DNA of 64,000 bases from TMED26 sp002694075 (GTDB taxonomy: Bacteria > Pseudomonadota > Alphaproteobacteria > Thalassobaculales > Thalassobaculaceae), in the NCBI GenBank assembly GCA_036160575.1, contig JAYYDT010000025.1, positions 1 through 64,000 on the forward strand, given 5' to 3'. Shown one piece after another: positions 33,617 to 41,744 of this stretch. A program made the translations under genes and the position numbers. Below the pieces are notes generated by a model. The model did not search any database. It was given only the letters and a program-made list of their open reading frames with translations, and was not told where the DNA came from. How positions within the stretch are numbered: the stretch's first letter is position 1; every line of letters starts with the position of its first letter.

Positions 33617-34882
33617 TTAGGCTAGCCGGGCGCAGATCTGCTCGTAACTCTCCAAACCGGCGAGCGGTCCGGTGGCGGCCACGGTCGGCGGCGCGGCGCG
33701 CAGGCGGGCGACGGCGCGGCCAATGGCGGCGCTGTCAATCGCCTCAATTTTCCGGACCAGGTCGGCGACCTCGACGATCCGGCCACGTACCAACATATGC
33801 TGGGCCATCTGTTCGGCCCGGTTGGCGGTGGATTCCTGGCTCATCAACAGGCCCGATTTCAATTGCGCCTTGGCGCGCGCCAGTTCGGCGTCGTCAACGG
33901 CCGCGCCGGCGGCGCCCATCTGGTCGGTTAAAACCGGGATTAATTCGCCAATTTGGTCCGGGCCGGTGCCGGCGTAGATGCCAAAAATACCGCCGTCGTT
34001 GAAGGACGAGGTGAAAGAGTAAATGGAATAGGCGAGGCCGCGTTTTTCGCGCACTTCTTGGAACAGCCGCGAGGACATGCCGCCGCCGAACAGGGTTGAG
34101 AACACTTGCAAGGCGTAAAAATCCGGGTCGTCGAAACTGACCCCGTCGAACCCCAGCACCAGGTGAACCTGTTCCAATTCCTTGTCGGTGCGATGTTCGC
34201 CGCCCCGGTAGCGGGCCGGCGCCGTCTTGGCTTGGCTGACCGCCGGTAAATCGGCGAAGGCGGCGGCGACCTGCGCGACGATGGCGTCATGTTCCAGCTT
34301 GCCGGCGGCGGCCACCACCATGCGGTCGCCGGCGTAATTCTGGCGGACGAAATCGGTGACCGCGGCGCGGCTCATCCGAGCGACGGTTTCGGCTCGGCCA
34401 AGGACCGGCCGGCCGACCGGTTGGTCGGGAAAGGCGGTTTCCTGGAAGTCGTCGAAAATAATATCGTCGGGGGTGTCGGCGGCTTGGCCGATTTCCTGGA
34501 GGACCACCGCCCGTTCGCGCGTCAATTCGGTCTCATCGAACAGCGAGTTCTGTAGGATGTCGGCCAAAAGATCGATGGCCAGCGGCGCGTCCTCGCTGAG
34601 GACCTTGGCGTAATAGGCGGTTTGTTCGCGCGCGGTGTAGGCGTTCAAATGGCCGCCGACATCCTCAATCTCCTCGGCGATGGCGAAGGCGTCGCGGCGC
34701 CGGGTCCCCTTGAACGTCATATGCTCCAGCAAATGCGCGACGCCGCCATGGGCGGCCGTCTCATGGCGGGTGCCCACCCCGATCCAAACGCCGAGGGACA
34801 CGCTTTCGACACTGGCCATGCGGTCGGTCAGCACGGTCAAACCGTTGTCGAGCCGGGTGATTTGACGGGTCGGCGCGCTCAT
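33617..34882 (-). CDS. M16 zinc peptidase, mitochondrial processing peptidase-like
   Basis: A 421-residue cytosolic M16B peptidase (no signal peptide). The zinc motif H-L-L-E-H is at 50-54 with T-F-K-G-T after it. G-G-H-L-N-A-Y-T-A-R-E-Q-T-A-Y-Y and the distal E in E-E-T-E-L-T-R-E-R/R-E-R-A-V-V complete the active half, and the C-terminal half has G-G-G-M-S-S-R-L-F-Q-E-V-R-E-K-R-G-L-A-Y. Its start overlaps the thrC stop by 4 bp, the widespread alphaproteobacterial thrC-M16 arrangement related to the ancestor of mitochondrial MPP. Confidence 0.93.
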   Translation of the reverse strand: MSAPTRQITRLDNGLTVLTDRMASVESVSLGVWIGVGTRHETAAHGGVAHLLEHMTFKGTRRRDAFAIAEEIEDVGGHLNAYTAREQTAYYAKVLSEDAPLAIDLLADILQNSLFDETELTRERAVVLQEIGQAADTPDDIIFDDFQETAFPDQPVGRPVLGRAETVARMSRAAVTDFVRQNYAGDRMVVAAAGKLEHDAIVAQVAAAFADLPAVSQAKTAPARYRGGEHRTDKELEQVHLVLGFDGVSFDDPDFYALQVFSTLFGGGMSSRLFQEVREKRGLAYSIYSFTSSFNDGGIFGIYAGTGPDQIGELIPVLTDQMGAAGAAVDDAELARAKAQLKSGLLMSQESTANRAEQMAQHMLVRGRIVEVADLVRKIEAIDSAAIGRAVARLRAAPPTVAATGPLAGLESYEQICARLA

Positions 34883-36282
34883 CGGCGGGCGCCGCCGACG
34901 CGGTCCTCGATAAAGTTCTTCATGGTCTCCAAATCATTGGGCAGAACATCCACGCGTTCCGGCCGCTCCATCAGATCGGCCAAACGCGGCGGCAGGACCG
35001 GGGTGACGCCGGTCGCCTGGGCGACGGCGTCGGGAAACTTGGCCGGGTGGGCGCAGGCCAAGGCGATGAGCGGCGCCTCGATCTCGGCGCCCAGCGCCAC
35101 CGCGGTTTCCAGACCGACGGCGGTATGCGGATCGATCACCTCGCCGGTGGCGGCGCGGGTGGCGGCGATACGCGCCAGGATGGTGGCGTCATCGACCGCG
35201 TGGCCCTGGAACATGGCGCGCGCGTGCGCCAATTGCCCCTGGCTGACCGCGAAATGGCCGTCCGCGCGGAAGGCGCTCAAGGTCGCCGCCACCGCCGCCC
35301 CGTCGCGGTCCATCAGGTCGAACAACAGGCGTTCGAAATTACTCGACACTTGGATGTCCATACTCGGCGACAAGCTGGGCTCGACGCCATGGATGGCCAT
35401 GGTGCCGCTGTCGAAAAAGCGAGCCAGGATATCATTGCGGTTGGAGCCGACCAGCAGGTGGGAAATCGGCAGCCCCATGCGGGCCGCGCCATAGGCCGCG
35501 AAAACATTGCCGAAATTGCCCGACGGCACGCTGAAGGCGACCGGCCGATCAGGCGCGCCCACGGCGACGGCGGCGGCGATGTAATAGACGATCTGCGGCA
35601 TGATCCGCGCCCAATTGATCGAGTTCACCGCCGACAGGGCCAGGCGGTCGCGGAAGGCCAGATCGTTGAACAGCGCCTTGACCATGTCCTGGCAATCGTC
35701 GAAATGCCCTTCGAGGGCGATAGCGTGGACATTGTCGGCGGCGACCGTGGTCATTTGCCGGCGCTGGACCGGCGACACCCGGCCCTCGGGAAACAGGATG
35801 AAAACATCGATCGCCTCGCGGTCGCGGCAGGCTTCGATCGCCGCCGAACCGGTATCGCCCGAGGTCGCGCCGACGATGGTCACGCGCTCGCCACGCGCTT
35901 TCAAGACATGGTCGAACATGCGGCCGAGCACTTGCATGGCGTAATCTTTGAAGGCCAGGGTCGGGCCATGGAACAATTCCATCAGCCACAGTCGCTGATC
36001 CAATTGCTTTAGCGGTGCGACCGCGGGGTGGCCGAAATCGCGATAAGCGCCATGAACAATGGTCCGCAGGCTGGCGTCATCGATGCTGCCGGCGACGAAC
36101 GGGCGCATCACCTCCTCGGCCAGGTCGGCGTAGGACAAGTGGCGAAAACGGCGAAGCTCGGCGGCCGAAAACTGCGGCCAGCTGTCCGGCACGTAAAGCC
36201 CGCCGTCACGGGCCAGGCCGGTCACAAGAACGTCGTCGAAGGCGAGCGTCGGCGCCGCCCCGCGCGTGCTGATATATTTCAC
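34879..36282 (-). CDS. thrC: Threonine synthase
   Basis: A 467-residue PLP enzyme of the class with an N-terminal extension (M-K-Y-I-S-T-R-G). The PLP lysine lies in L-A-F-K-D-Y-A-M-Q-V, and S-G-D-T-G-S-A-A is the phosphate loop. S-G-N-F-G-N-V-F-A-A-Y is the serine/glycine loop near 268-278. It converts O-phosphohomoserine to threonine. The ATG lies in a 107-bp divergent gap facing the DUF1932 gene. Confidence 0.95.
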   Translation of the reverse strand: MKYISTRGAAPTLAFDDVLVTGLARDGGLYVPDSWPQFSAAELRRFRHLSYADLAEEVMRPFVAGSIDDASLRTIVHGAYRDFGHPAVAPLKQLDQRLWLMELFHGPTLAFKDYAMQVLGRMFDHVLKARGERVTIVGATSGDTGSAAIEACRDREAIDVFILFPEGRVSPVQRRQMTTVAADNVHAIALEGHFDDCQDMVKALFNDLAFRDRLALSAVNSINWARIMPQIVYYIAAAVAVGAPDRPVAFSVPSGNFGNVFAAYGAARMGLPISHLLVGSNRNDILARFFDSGTMAIHGVEPSLSPSMDIQVSSNFERLLFDLMDRDGAAVAATLSAFRADGHFAVSQGQLAHARAMFQGHAVDDATILARIAATRAATGEVIDPHTAVGLETAVALGAEIEAPLIALACAHPAKFPDAVAQATGVTPVLPPRLADLMERPERVDVLPNDLETMKNFIEDRVGGARR

Positions 36283-36389
36283 TGCCCGTCCCTTTCCCGG
36301 CCGGCGGCCATCGCGGCTCGCGCGGCGACACTAGCCAGGCTGGGTTTTGGTTGCAACAATGTCGCGGTGGGCAACAGGGAAACCGAACA

Positions 36390-37280
36390 ATGACGCAGGC
36401 AACCATCGCGGTGGTCGCACCCGGCGACATGGGCAGCGCCATCGGCCACCGCTTGGTCGGGGCGGGTTGGCGGGTGATCACCGATTTGACCGATCGTTCG
36501 CCGCGTAGCCGGCAGTTGGCCGCCGCCGCCGGGATCATCGCCGTCGACGGGCTGGCGACGTTGGCCGGCGAGGCGGAAATTGTCTTGTCGGTGATGCCGC
36601 CGGCTTCGGCCCTCGCCTTCGCCCGGCGCTTGGCCGCGGCGGCCGGCGCCGCGCGGCCGTTGTTCGTCGATCTGAACGCGATTGCGCCGGCCACCGCCCA
36701 GGACATCGCCGCCGCCTTGGGCGCGCGCGGGATCGATATGATCGATGGCGGGATCATTGGCGGGCCGCCGCGCGGCGCCGACGCGGGCCCCCGGATTTAT
36801 GTCGCCGGTGACGGTTTGGCGCGGTTGGATGGCCTGCGTGACGCGGGCCTGGATATTCGGTCGATGGACGGCGGGATTGGCGCCGCCTCCGGTCTGAAGA
36901 TGTGCTACGCCAGCTTGACCAAAGGCATCACCGCCTTGCAGATCGAGGCGCTGGTGGCGGCCCGGGCGCTTGGCTGCGCCGAGGATTTGCACGCCGAGCT
37001 GAGTTTCAGCCAAAACGCCTTGGTCGCGCGCGCCGACGCCTGGTTGCCGCAATCCTGCCCGAAAGCGTATCGCTGGGTCGGCGAGATGGAGGAGATCGCC
37101 GACACCTTCGCGGCGGTCGGCTTGACACCGGATATTTTCCGCGGGGTCGCTGATATTTACCGATTTGTCGAGGCCACACCCCTGGGCCGCGAAACGCCGG
37201 AAACCCGCAGCTTGGCCCAGGACGCCAGCGACGTGTCGTCGATTTTGGCGGCCGCCCTGCCGGCGGCGAATAGCGATTAG
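36390..37280 (+). CDS. NAD(P)-binding 6-phosphogluconate/3-hydroxyisobutyrate dehydrogenase-like protein (DUF1932)
   Basis: A 296-residue protein. The Rossmann loop is unusual, A-P-G-D-M-G-S-A-I-G (about 10-19) instead of G-x-G-x-M-G. S-V-M-P-P-A-S-A follows the fourth strand as in beta-hydroxyacid dehydrogenases. The C-terminal all-helical domain (K-M-C-Y-A-S-L-T-K-G, about 171-180) has the conserved Lys and belongs to the DUF1932 type. It likely oxidises or reduces a small beta-hydroxyacid, substrate unknown. Its stop overlaps that of yqgE by 4 bp (convergent). Confidence 0.8.
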   Translation: MTQATIAVVAPGDMGSAIGHRLVGAGWRVITDLTDRSPRSRQLAAAAGIIAVDGLATLAGEAEIVLSVMPPASALAFARRLAAAAGAARPLFVDLNAIAPATAQDIAAALGARGIDMIDGGIIGGPPRGADAGPRIYVAGDGLARLDGLRDAGLDIRSMDGGIGAASGLKMCYASLTKGITALQIEALVAARALGCAEDLHAELSFSQNALVARADAWLPQSCPKAYRWVGEMEEIADTFAAVGLTPDIFRGVADIYRFVEATPLGRETPETRSLAQDASDVSSILAAALPAANSD

Positions 37281-37855
37281 GCGCGCCCGGCCTCGCTTGA
37301 CAAAAGAGAGGCCGAGACACCGATCTTGGCCAGCGCGCGTTCCCATTTGCTGTCCAAATCCTGGTCGAAAATAATATCGTCGTCGGCGCCGACGTTGAGC
37401 CAGGCGTTGTCTTGCATTTCTTCGTCCAATTGGCCTGGTCCCCAGCCGGCGTAGCCCAAGGCCAACATGGCTTGGCGCGGCCCGCAGCCGATCGCGATGT
37501 CGCGCAAAATCTCCACCGTCGAAGTCATCGCCAAATGGCTTTCGAAGGTGATGGTTTCCTCCGAGGTATAGTCGGCGCTGTGCAGAACGAAGCCGCGGCT
37601 GGTTTCGACCGGCCCGCCGAAATGGATCGACGGCGCGCTCCACGGCACCGGCAACTCCTCGCGGGCGATATCCAATTCCTCCATCAGCGCGTCGAAACTG
37701 ATCGAACCGATCAAGCGATTGACGACCAGGCCCATCGCCCCCTCGTCATTGTGGGCGCACATGAAGATCACCGTGCGCGCGAAGCGCGGGTCGCGCAACG
37801 CCGGCATGGCGATCAATAACTGGCCGGTCAGATAGGGGTCGTCGGTATCGATCAT
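37277..37855 (-). CDS. YqgE/AlgH family protein
   Basis: A 192-residue member of the UPF0301 family. Seen: Y-L-T-G-Q-L-L-I-A-M-P (about 7-17), V-I-F-M-C-A-H-N-D-E-G-A-M-G-L-V-V-N-R, F-G-G-P-V and the late Y-A-G-W-G-P-G-Q-L-D-E-E. Molecular function is unknown; AlgH was linked to alginate regulation in Pseudomonas. ATG 37855 gives the standard N-terminus and has AAGAAAG upstream; ATG 37894 would add 13 atypical residues. Confidence 0.9.
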   Translation of the reverse strand: MIDTDDPYLTGQLLIAMPALRDPRFARTVIFMCAHNDEGAMGLVVNRLIGSISFDALMEELDIAREELPVPWSAPSIHFGGPVETSRGFVLHSADYTSEETITFESHLAMTSTVEILRDIAIGCGPRQAMLALGYAGWGPGQLDEEMQDNAWLNVGADDDIIFDQDLDSKWERALAKIGVSASLLSSEAGRA

Positions 37856-37874
37856 GGGCTCGGGCTTTCTTAGA

Positions 37875-37890
37875 CGAAAGACCACTTTCG
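37875..37890. promoter_or_regulatory. Dyad in the divergent yqgE/dsbD-like promoter
   Basis: CGAAAG and CTTTCG are exact inverted arms around ACCA, 20 bp upstream of the yqgE ATG. The gap also has TATATT at about 37928, a plausible -10 for the dsbD-like gene. Symmetry and position suit a repressor or activator site, but no regulator is identified. Confidence 0.35.
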
Positions 37891-37941
37891 CCATCGGAAT
37901 AGTGGGGCGAAATACGCCGGAAAGCTACTATATTCAAGATT

Positions 37942-39864
37942 ATGAGAACGCTGTTGGCATTGATTTTGGCTTTCTGCGCCGGCTTGACCGCCGCGCGGGC
38001 GGCGGCGGCGCCCGGCGCGTCGCCCTGGGTTGCGCGCGATTTCGCCGAAATTCGCTTGATCGCCGCGGCCACCGCCACCGGTGCCCGCGACAGCTTGCCG
38101 GCGGGGCTGCACATTCGCCTCCAGCCGGGCTGGAAGGTTTATTGGCGGTCGGCCGGCGACGCCGGTTTTCCGCCCTCGCTGGAATGGGCCGGCTCGACCA
38201 ATTTGGCCGGCGCTGAGATGGCCTTTCCGGTGCCCAAGCGATTCTCCATTCTAGGTTTGCAAAGCTATGGTTATGGCGATGAGGTGGTCTACCCGCTGCG
38301 CTTGGCCATCGCTCGGCCGGGCGCGCCGCTGTCGTTGCGCGCGCGTATGCGCGGCTTGATGTGCAAGGAGATTTGCCTGCCGCTGGAGGCCGACCTCAGC
38401 CTTGACCTGCCGGCGGGGGCGGCCGCCCCGTCAGCTTTCGCGCAATTGATCGATCGCTTCCGCGCGCGCGTGCCCGGCGATCTTTCCGGCGCCGGCCTGC
38501 GTGTCACCGCGGTCGACGCCATCGGCGCGCCACCCGACCGGTTGCGGGTGCGGCTCAGCGCCGACGCGCCCCTGGTCAATCCGGATGTGTTCCCGGAGGG
38601 GCCGGATGGTGTGACTTTCGGCGCGCCGGAACGACGTTTCGACAACGACCGCCGGACGGCGACGCTGACCTTGCCGCTGACGGTCCAGGGGCGGGCGCCG
38701 GTGGTCGGCGCCGCGTTCCGCGTGACCGCGGTCGATGGCGACCGCTTCGTCGAAAACCGCCTGACCGCCGGGTCGGCAACGGCGACGCGCGATTGGCGAC
38801 CGCTGTGGACCATCCTCGCCTTGGCGGTGCTGGGCGGGTTTATTCTCAATCTAATGCCGTGTGTCTTGCCGGTGTTGTCGCTGAAGTTGATGTCGGTGGC
38901 GACCGCCGGGGCGCTGGCGCCATGGGCCGTGCGGCGCGGTTTTCTGGCGGCGGCGGCGGGGGTTGTGGTGGCCTTTTGGGGCCTCGCCGGCGCGGCCATC
39001 GCGATGAAGCATGCGGGCCTGGCGGTTGGCTGGGGGATTCAGTTTCAGCAGCCGGTGTTCCTGGCTCTGATGATCGCGCTCTTGGCCCTGTTCGCCGCCA
39101 ATCTATGGGGCGTGTTTGACATTCCGCTGCCGCGCGTCTTCGCCGGCGCCGCCGAACGGCTGCCCGGCGCGCCCAGCGGCGGCGGCACCTTGACCGGTCA
39201 TTTCATGACCGGCGCTTTCGCGACGGTTTTGGCAACGCCCTGTTCGGCGCCTTTCCTTGGCACCGCCGTCGGCTTCGCCCTGGCCCGCGGCAGTCCTGAA
39301 ATCCTGGCCATTTTCACGCTCATGGGGATCGGCATGGCGGCGCCCTACCTGGTCGTCGCGGCGGCGCCGGGAATGGCCCGCGCGCTGCCCCGGCCGGGGC
39401 CATGGATGGCGATCTTCAAACGCGGGCTGGCGGTCGCTTTGATCGCCACCGCCGCCTGGCTGGGCAGTGTGCTGTGGGCGCAAAGCGCACCGGTTGTTTC
39501 CGCCCCGACGCCCGGCTGGAGCCCGTTTTCCCGCGCCGAGTTAAGCCAGCGGGTGACGCGAGGCGCGGTGGTGCTGGTCGACGTCACCGCCGATTGGTGC
39601 CTGACCTGCAAGGTCAACAAGGCGGCGGTGCTGGACACCGGCCGTGTCGCCGGCGCCTTGGCCGAAGGGCGGATCAGCGGGCTGCGCGCCGATTGGACCC
39701 AGCCCGATCCCAAGATCGCCGCCTATCTGGCCGGGTTTGGCCGCTATGGCATTCCTTTCAACGCGGTCTACGGGCCAGCGGCGCCGGCCGGCATCGCCCT
39801 GCCGGAGGTGTTGACCGAAAGCGCCGTGATGGCCGCCATCGTGGCCGCCAGCGGGCGCCAGTGA
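37942..39864 (+). CDS. Thiol:disulfide interchange protein, DsbD/ScsB-like
   Basis: A 640-residue inner-membrane reductase in three parts. A signal peptide (to about residue 20) leads a periplasmic N-terminal domain with the cysteine pair in M-C-K-E-I-C-L-P (C141, C145). A membrane domain (about 285-520) holds the redox cysteines in L-M-P-C-V-L-P and A-T-P-C-S-A-P. The C-terminal thioredoxin domain has W-C-L-T-C (552-556). It moves electrons from cytosolic thioredoxin to periplasmic substrates such as cytochrome c maturation proteins or metal-stress factors. The large N-domain fits ScsB better than E. coli DsbD. Confidence 0.88.
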   Translation: MRTLLALILAFCAGLTAARAAAAPGASPWVARDFAEIRLIAAATATGARDSLPAGLHIRLQPGWKVYWRSAGDAGFPPSLEWAGSTNLAGAEMAFPVPKRFSILGLQSYGYGDEVVYPLRLAIARPGAPLSLRARMRGLMCKEICLPLEADLSLDLPAGAAAPSAFAQLIDRFRARVPGDLSGAGLRVTAVDAIGAPPDRLRVRLSADAPLVNPDVFPEGPDGVTFGAPERRFDNDRRTATLTLPLTVQGRAPVVGAAFRVTAVDGDRFVENRLTAGSATATRDWRPLWTILALAVLGGFILNLMPCVLPVLSLKLMSVATAGALAPWAVRRGFLAAAAGVVVAFWGLAGAAIAMKHAGLAVGWGIQFQQPVFLALMIALLALFAANLWGVFDIPLPRVFAGAAERLPGAPSGGGTLTGHFMTGAFATVLATPCSAPFLGTAVGFALARGSPEILAIFTLMGIGMAAPYLVVAAAPGMARALPRPGPWMAIFKRGLAVALIATAAWLGSVLWAQSAPVVSAPTPGWSPFSRAELSQRVTRGAVVLVDVTADWCLTCKVNKAAVLDTGRVAGALAEGRISGLRADWTQPDPKIAAYLAGFGRYGIPFNAVYGPAAPAGIALPEVLTESAVMAAIVAASGRQ

Positions 39865-39883
39865 GCGCCGATTTTGTTTTGTT

Positions 39884-39914
39884 TTGACTCAGCGACGCAA
39901 ACTAAGCCCTATAG
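39884..39914 (+). promoter_or_regulatory. Candidate promoter of the peroxiredoxin gene
   Basis: TTGACT (39884-39889) and CTATAG (39909-39914) are separated by 19 bp (18 if CCTATA is used), just after the dsbD-like gene. The spacing is slightly long for sigma-70. A transcript from here would contain the hairpin at 39926-39946 and the GGAGA ribosome site. Confidence 0.45.
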
Positions 39915-39925
39915 GGTTGCTGTTT

Positions 39926-39946
39926 AGGCGGCCGCGAGGGCCGCTT
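39926..39946 (+). repeat. Leader hairpin upstream of the peroxiredoxin gene
   Basis: AGGCGGCC and GGCCGCTT form an eight-pair stem (one G-T pair) around GCGAG, 14 nt before the ribosome-binding site. It could end the upstream transcript or stabilise the peroxiredoxin mRNA. Confidence 0.4.
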
Positions 39947-39971
39947 CCCTGTTCGTTTTAGGAGACACAAC

Positions 39972-40454
39972 ATGACCATTAAGGTTGGGGATAAAATTCC
40001 GACGGGTGCCTTGCATCTGAAAACCGCCGACGGTGTCGAGGAGATGTCGACCGACGCCCTGTTCGGGGGCAAAAAAGTGGTTGTTTTCGCCCTGCCCGGC
40101 GCTTTCACGCCGACCTGCTCGGCCAAGCACCTGCCAGGTTTCGTCGCCAAGGCCGATGAGATCGCCGCCAAGGGCGTCGACACCATCGCATGCGTGTCGG
40201 TGAACGACGCCTTTGTCATGGACGCCTGGGGCGTCGATCAAAATGTCGGCCAGAAGGTGATGATGTTGGCCGACGGCAGCGCCAATTTCACCAAAGCTCT
40301 GGGGCTGGAACTGGATCTCACCGGGCGCGGCATGGGCATGCGCTCGCAGCGCTACGCGATGATCGTCGAAGACGGCACGGTCACTGGTTTGATGGTCGAA
40401 GCGGCCGGCGCCTTCGACGTGTCGAGCGCGGAAAACATCCTCGCCAACCTGTAA
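39972..40454 (+). CDS. Peroxiredoxin, Prx5-type
   Basis: A 160-residue redoxin-family peroxidase. P-G-A-F-T-P-T-C-S-A-K-H-L-P-G-F (42-57) carries the peroxidatic C49 and is diagnostic of Prx5/hybrid peroxiredoxins. It reduces hydrogen peroxide and organic peroxides using glutathione/glutaredoxin or thioredoxin. GGAGA stands before the ATG, and the gene has its own promoter-like sequence and a strong terminator, so it is monocistronic and probably well expressed. Confidence 0.95.
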   Translation: MTIKVGDKIPTGALHLKTADGVEEMSTDALFGGKKVVVFALPGAFTPTCSAKHLPGFVAKADEIAAKGVDTIACVSVNDAFVMDAWGVDQNVGQKVMMLADGSANFTKALGLELDLTGRGMGMRSQRYAMIVEDGTVTGLMVEAAGAFDVSSAENILANL

Positions 40455-40475
40455 GATTGCGACGACGCGATAAGG

Positions 40476-40502
40476 GGGCCGCGCGTGGCGCGGCCCTTTT
40501 TT
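40476..40502 (+). terminator. Intrinsic terminator of the peroxiredoxin gene
   Basis: GGGCCGCG and CGCGGCCC form a perfect 8-bp stem with a 5-nt loop, followed directly by six Ts. It lies 21 nt after the stop codon. The minus-strand moeB gene ends at 40502, so it sits between convergent genes. Confidence 0.9.
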
Positions 40503-41293
40503 CATGGCCGGTCGGCGATGTCCGCGGGGCCGTCCCCGCAAAGGGCGCAGTCCGGGTCGCGCTTGAAACGCACATTGCGGAAACTGGCCGCCAAGCTGTC
40601 GTAGATCAGCAAGCGCCCGGACAGGCTGTCGCCAAGGTCCAGCAATTCCTTGATCACCTCGGTCGCCTGCAGGGTGCCAAGCACGCCGGCGACAGCGCCG
40701 AGAATCCCGGCCTCGTCGCAGCGCGGCACCGCGCCGGGCGGCGGCGCCTTGGGAAACAGACAGCGATAGCAAGGCTCGCCGTGATGGCCGGGCGCACCGC
40801 CGCGAAAAGTTGAAATCTGCCCTTCGAAACGCAGCAGGGCGGCCGCCACCAGGGGTTTGCCGGCCCTGAAACAGGCGTCGTTGAGGGTGTAACGGGTGGC
40901 GAAATTATCCGAGCCGTCGGCGACCAGGTCATAATCGGCGATCAGCGCCGCGACATTCTCCTCGGTCAGGCGCAAGCTGTGCCGTTCGACCCGCACATCG
41001 GGATTGACGGCGGCGATGGTCGCCGCCGCCGAATCCGTCTTGGGTCGGTCGACCGCCGCCGTCATGTGAATCACTTGGCGCTGCAAATTCGATAGATCGA
41101 CCACGTCGTCGTCGACAATACCGAGGGTGCCAACCCCGGCGGCGGCGAGATAGAGCAGCAGCGGCGCGCCCAATCCGCCGGCCCCGACCACCAGCACCCG
41201 GGCGTTGAGCAAGCGCGCCTGGCCGGCGTCGCCGACCTCATCCAGGATCAGATGGCGGGCGTAGCGGACGAATTGGTCGTCGGTCAGATCCAT
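40502..41293 (-). CDS. moeB: MoeB/ThiF/HesA-type sulfur-carrier adenylyltransferase
   Basis: A 263-residue E1-like enzyme. The nucleotide loop is G-A-G-G-L-G (37-42). D-N-F-A-T-R-Y follows the Asp that binds Mg-ATP. Two zinc pairs are seen, C-Y-R-C (175-178) and C-A-L-C (249-252), with C192 in R-C-D-E-A-G-I-L-G. It adenylates the C-terminal glycine of MoaD- or ThiS-like carriers. The ATG is 1 nt after the dut stop in a coaBC-dut-moeB run. The longer open frame upstream overlaps dut and was not used. Confidence 0.9.
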   Translation of the reverse strand: MDLTDDQFVRYARHLILDEVGDAGQARLLNARVLVVGAGGLGAPLLLYLAAAGVGTLGIVDDDVVDLSNLQRQVIHMTAAVDRPKTDSAAATIAAVNPDVRVERHSLRLTEENVAALIADYDLVADGSDNFATRYTLNDACFRAGKPLVAAALLRFEGQISTFRGGAPGHHGEPCYRCLFPKAPPPGAVPRCDEAGILGAVAGVLGTLQATEVIKELLDLGDSLSGRLLIYDSLAASFRNVRFKRDPDCALCGDGPADIADRP

Positions 41294-41294
41294 T

Positions 41295-41744
41295 TTAGCC
41301 CGTGGTGCCGGTCGACCCGAAGCCGCCACCGCCGCGGGCGGTTTCATCCAAGCTGTCGACCTCTTGCCAGCGCGCCTGGATGACCGGCGCGACCACCATC
41401 TGGGCGATGCGCATGCCACGGGTGATTTCCACCGGACGGTCGCCGTGGTTGATCAGGATGATGCCGATTTCGCCGCGATAATCGGCATCGATGGTGCCCG
41501 GCGCGTTGACTTGCGAGATGCCGTCACGCAGGGCCAGGCCCGAGCGCGGGCGGATCTGCGCCTCATGGCCCGGCGGCAGGGCGATGGCCAGGCCGGTCGG
41601 GATCAACTGGCGGGCGCCGGGCGCCAACGTGATCGGCGCGTCAATCGCGGCCATCAGGTCCATGCCGGCGCTATCGGCGGTCTGATAGGCGGGCAGGGGC
41701 AGGTCGGCGCCATGGGGCAGGCGGGTGACACGCACGTCAATCAT
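41295..41744 (-). CDS. dut: dUTP diphosphatase
   Basis: A 149-residue trimeric dUTPase with all five motifs: A-G-M-D-L near the start, R-P-R-S-G-L-A-L, N-A-P-G-T-I-D-A-D-Y-R-G-E-I-G-I-I-L, R-G-M-R-I-A-Q-M-V and the glycine-rich C-terminus R-G-G-G-G-F-G-S-T-G. It hydrolyses dUTP to dUMP, keeping uracil out of DNA. It overlaps coaBC by 8 bp. Confidence 0.96.
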   Translation of the reverse strand: MIDVRVTRLPHGADLPLPAYQTADSAGMDLMAAIDAPITLAPGARQLIPTGLAIALPPGHEAQIRPRSGLALRDGISQVNAPGTIDADYRGEIGIILINHGDRPVEITRGMRIAQMVVAPVIQARWQEVDSLDETARGGGGFGSTGTTG

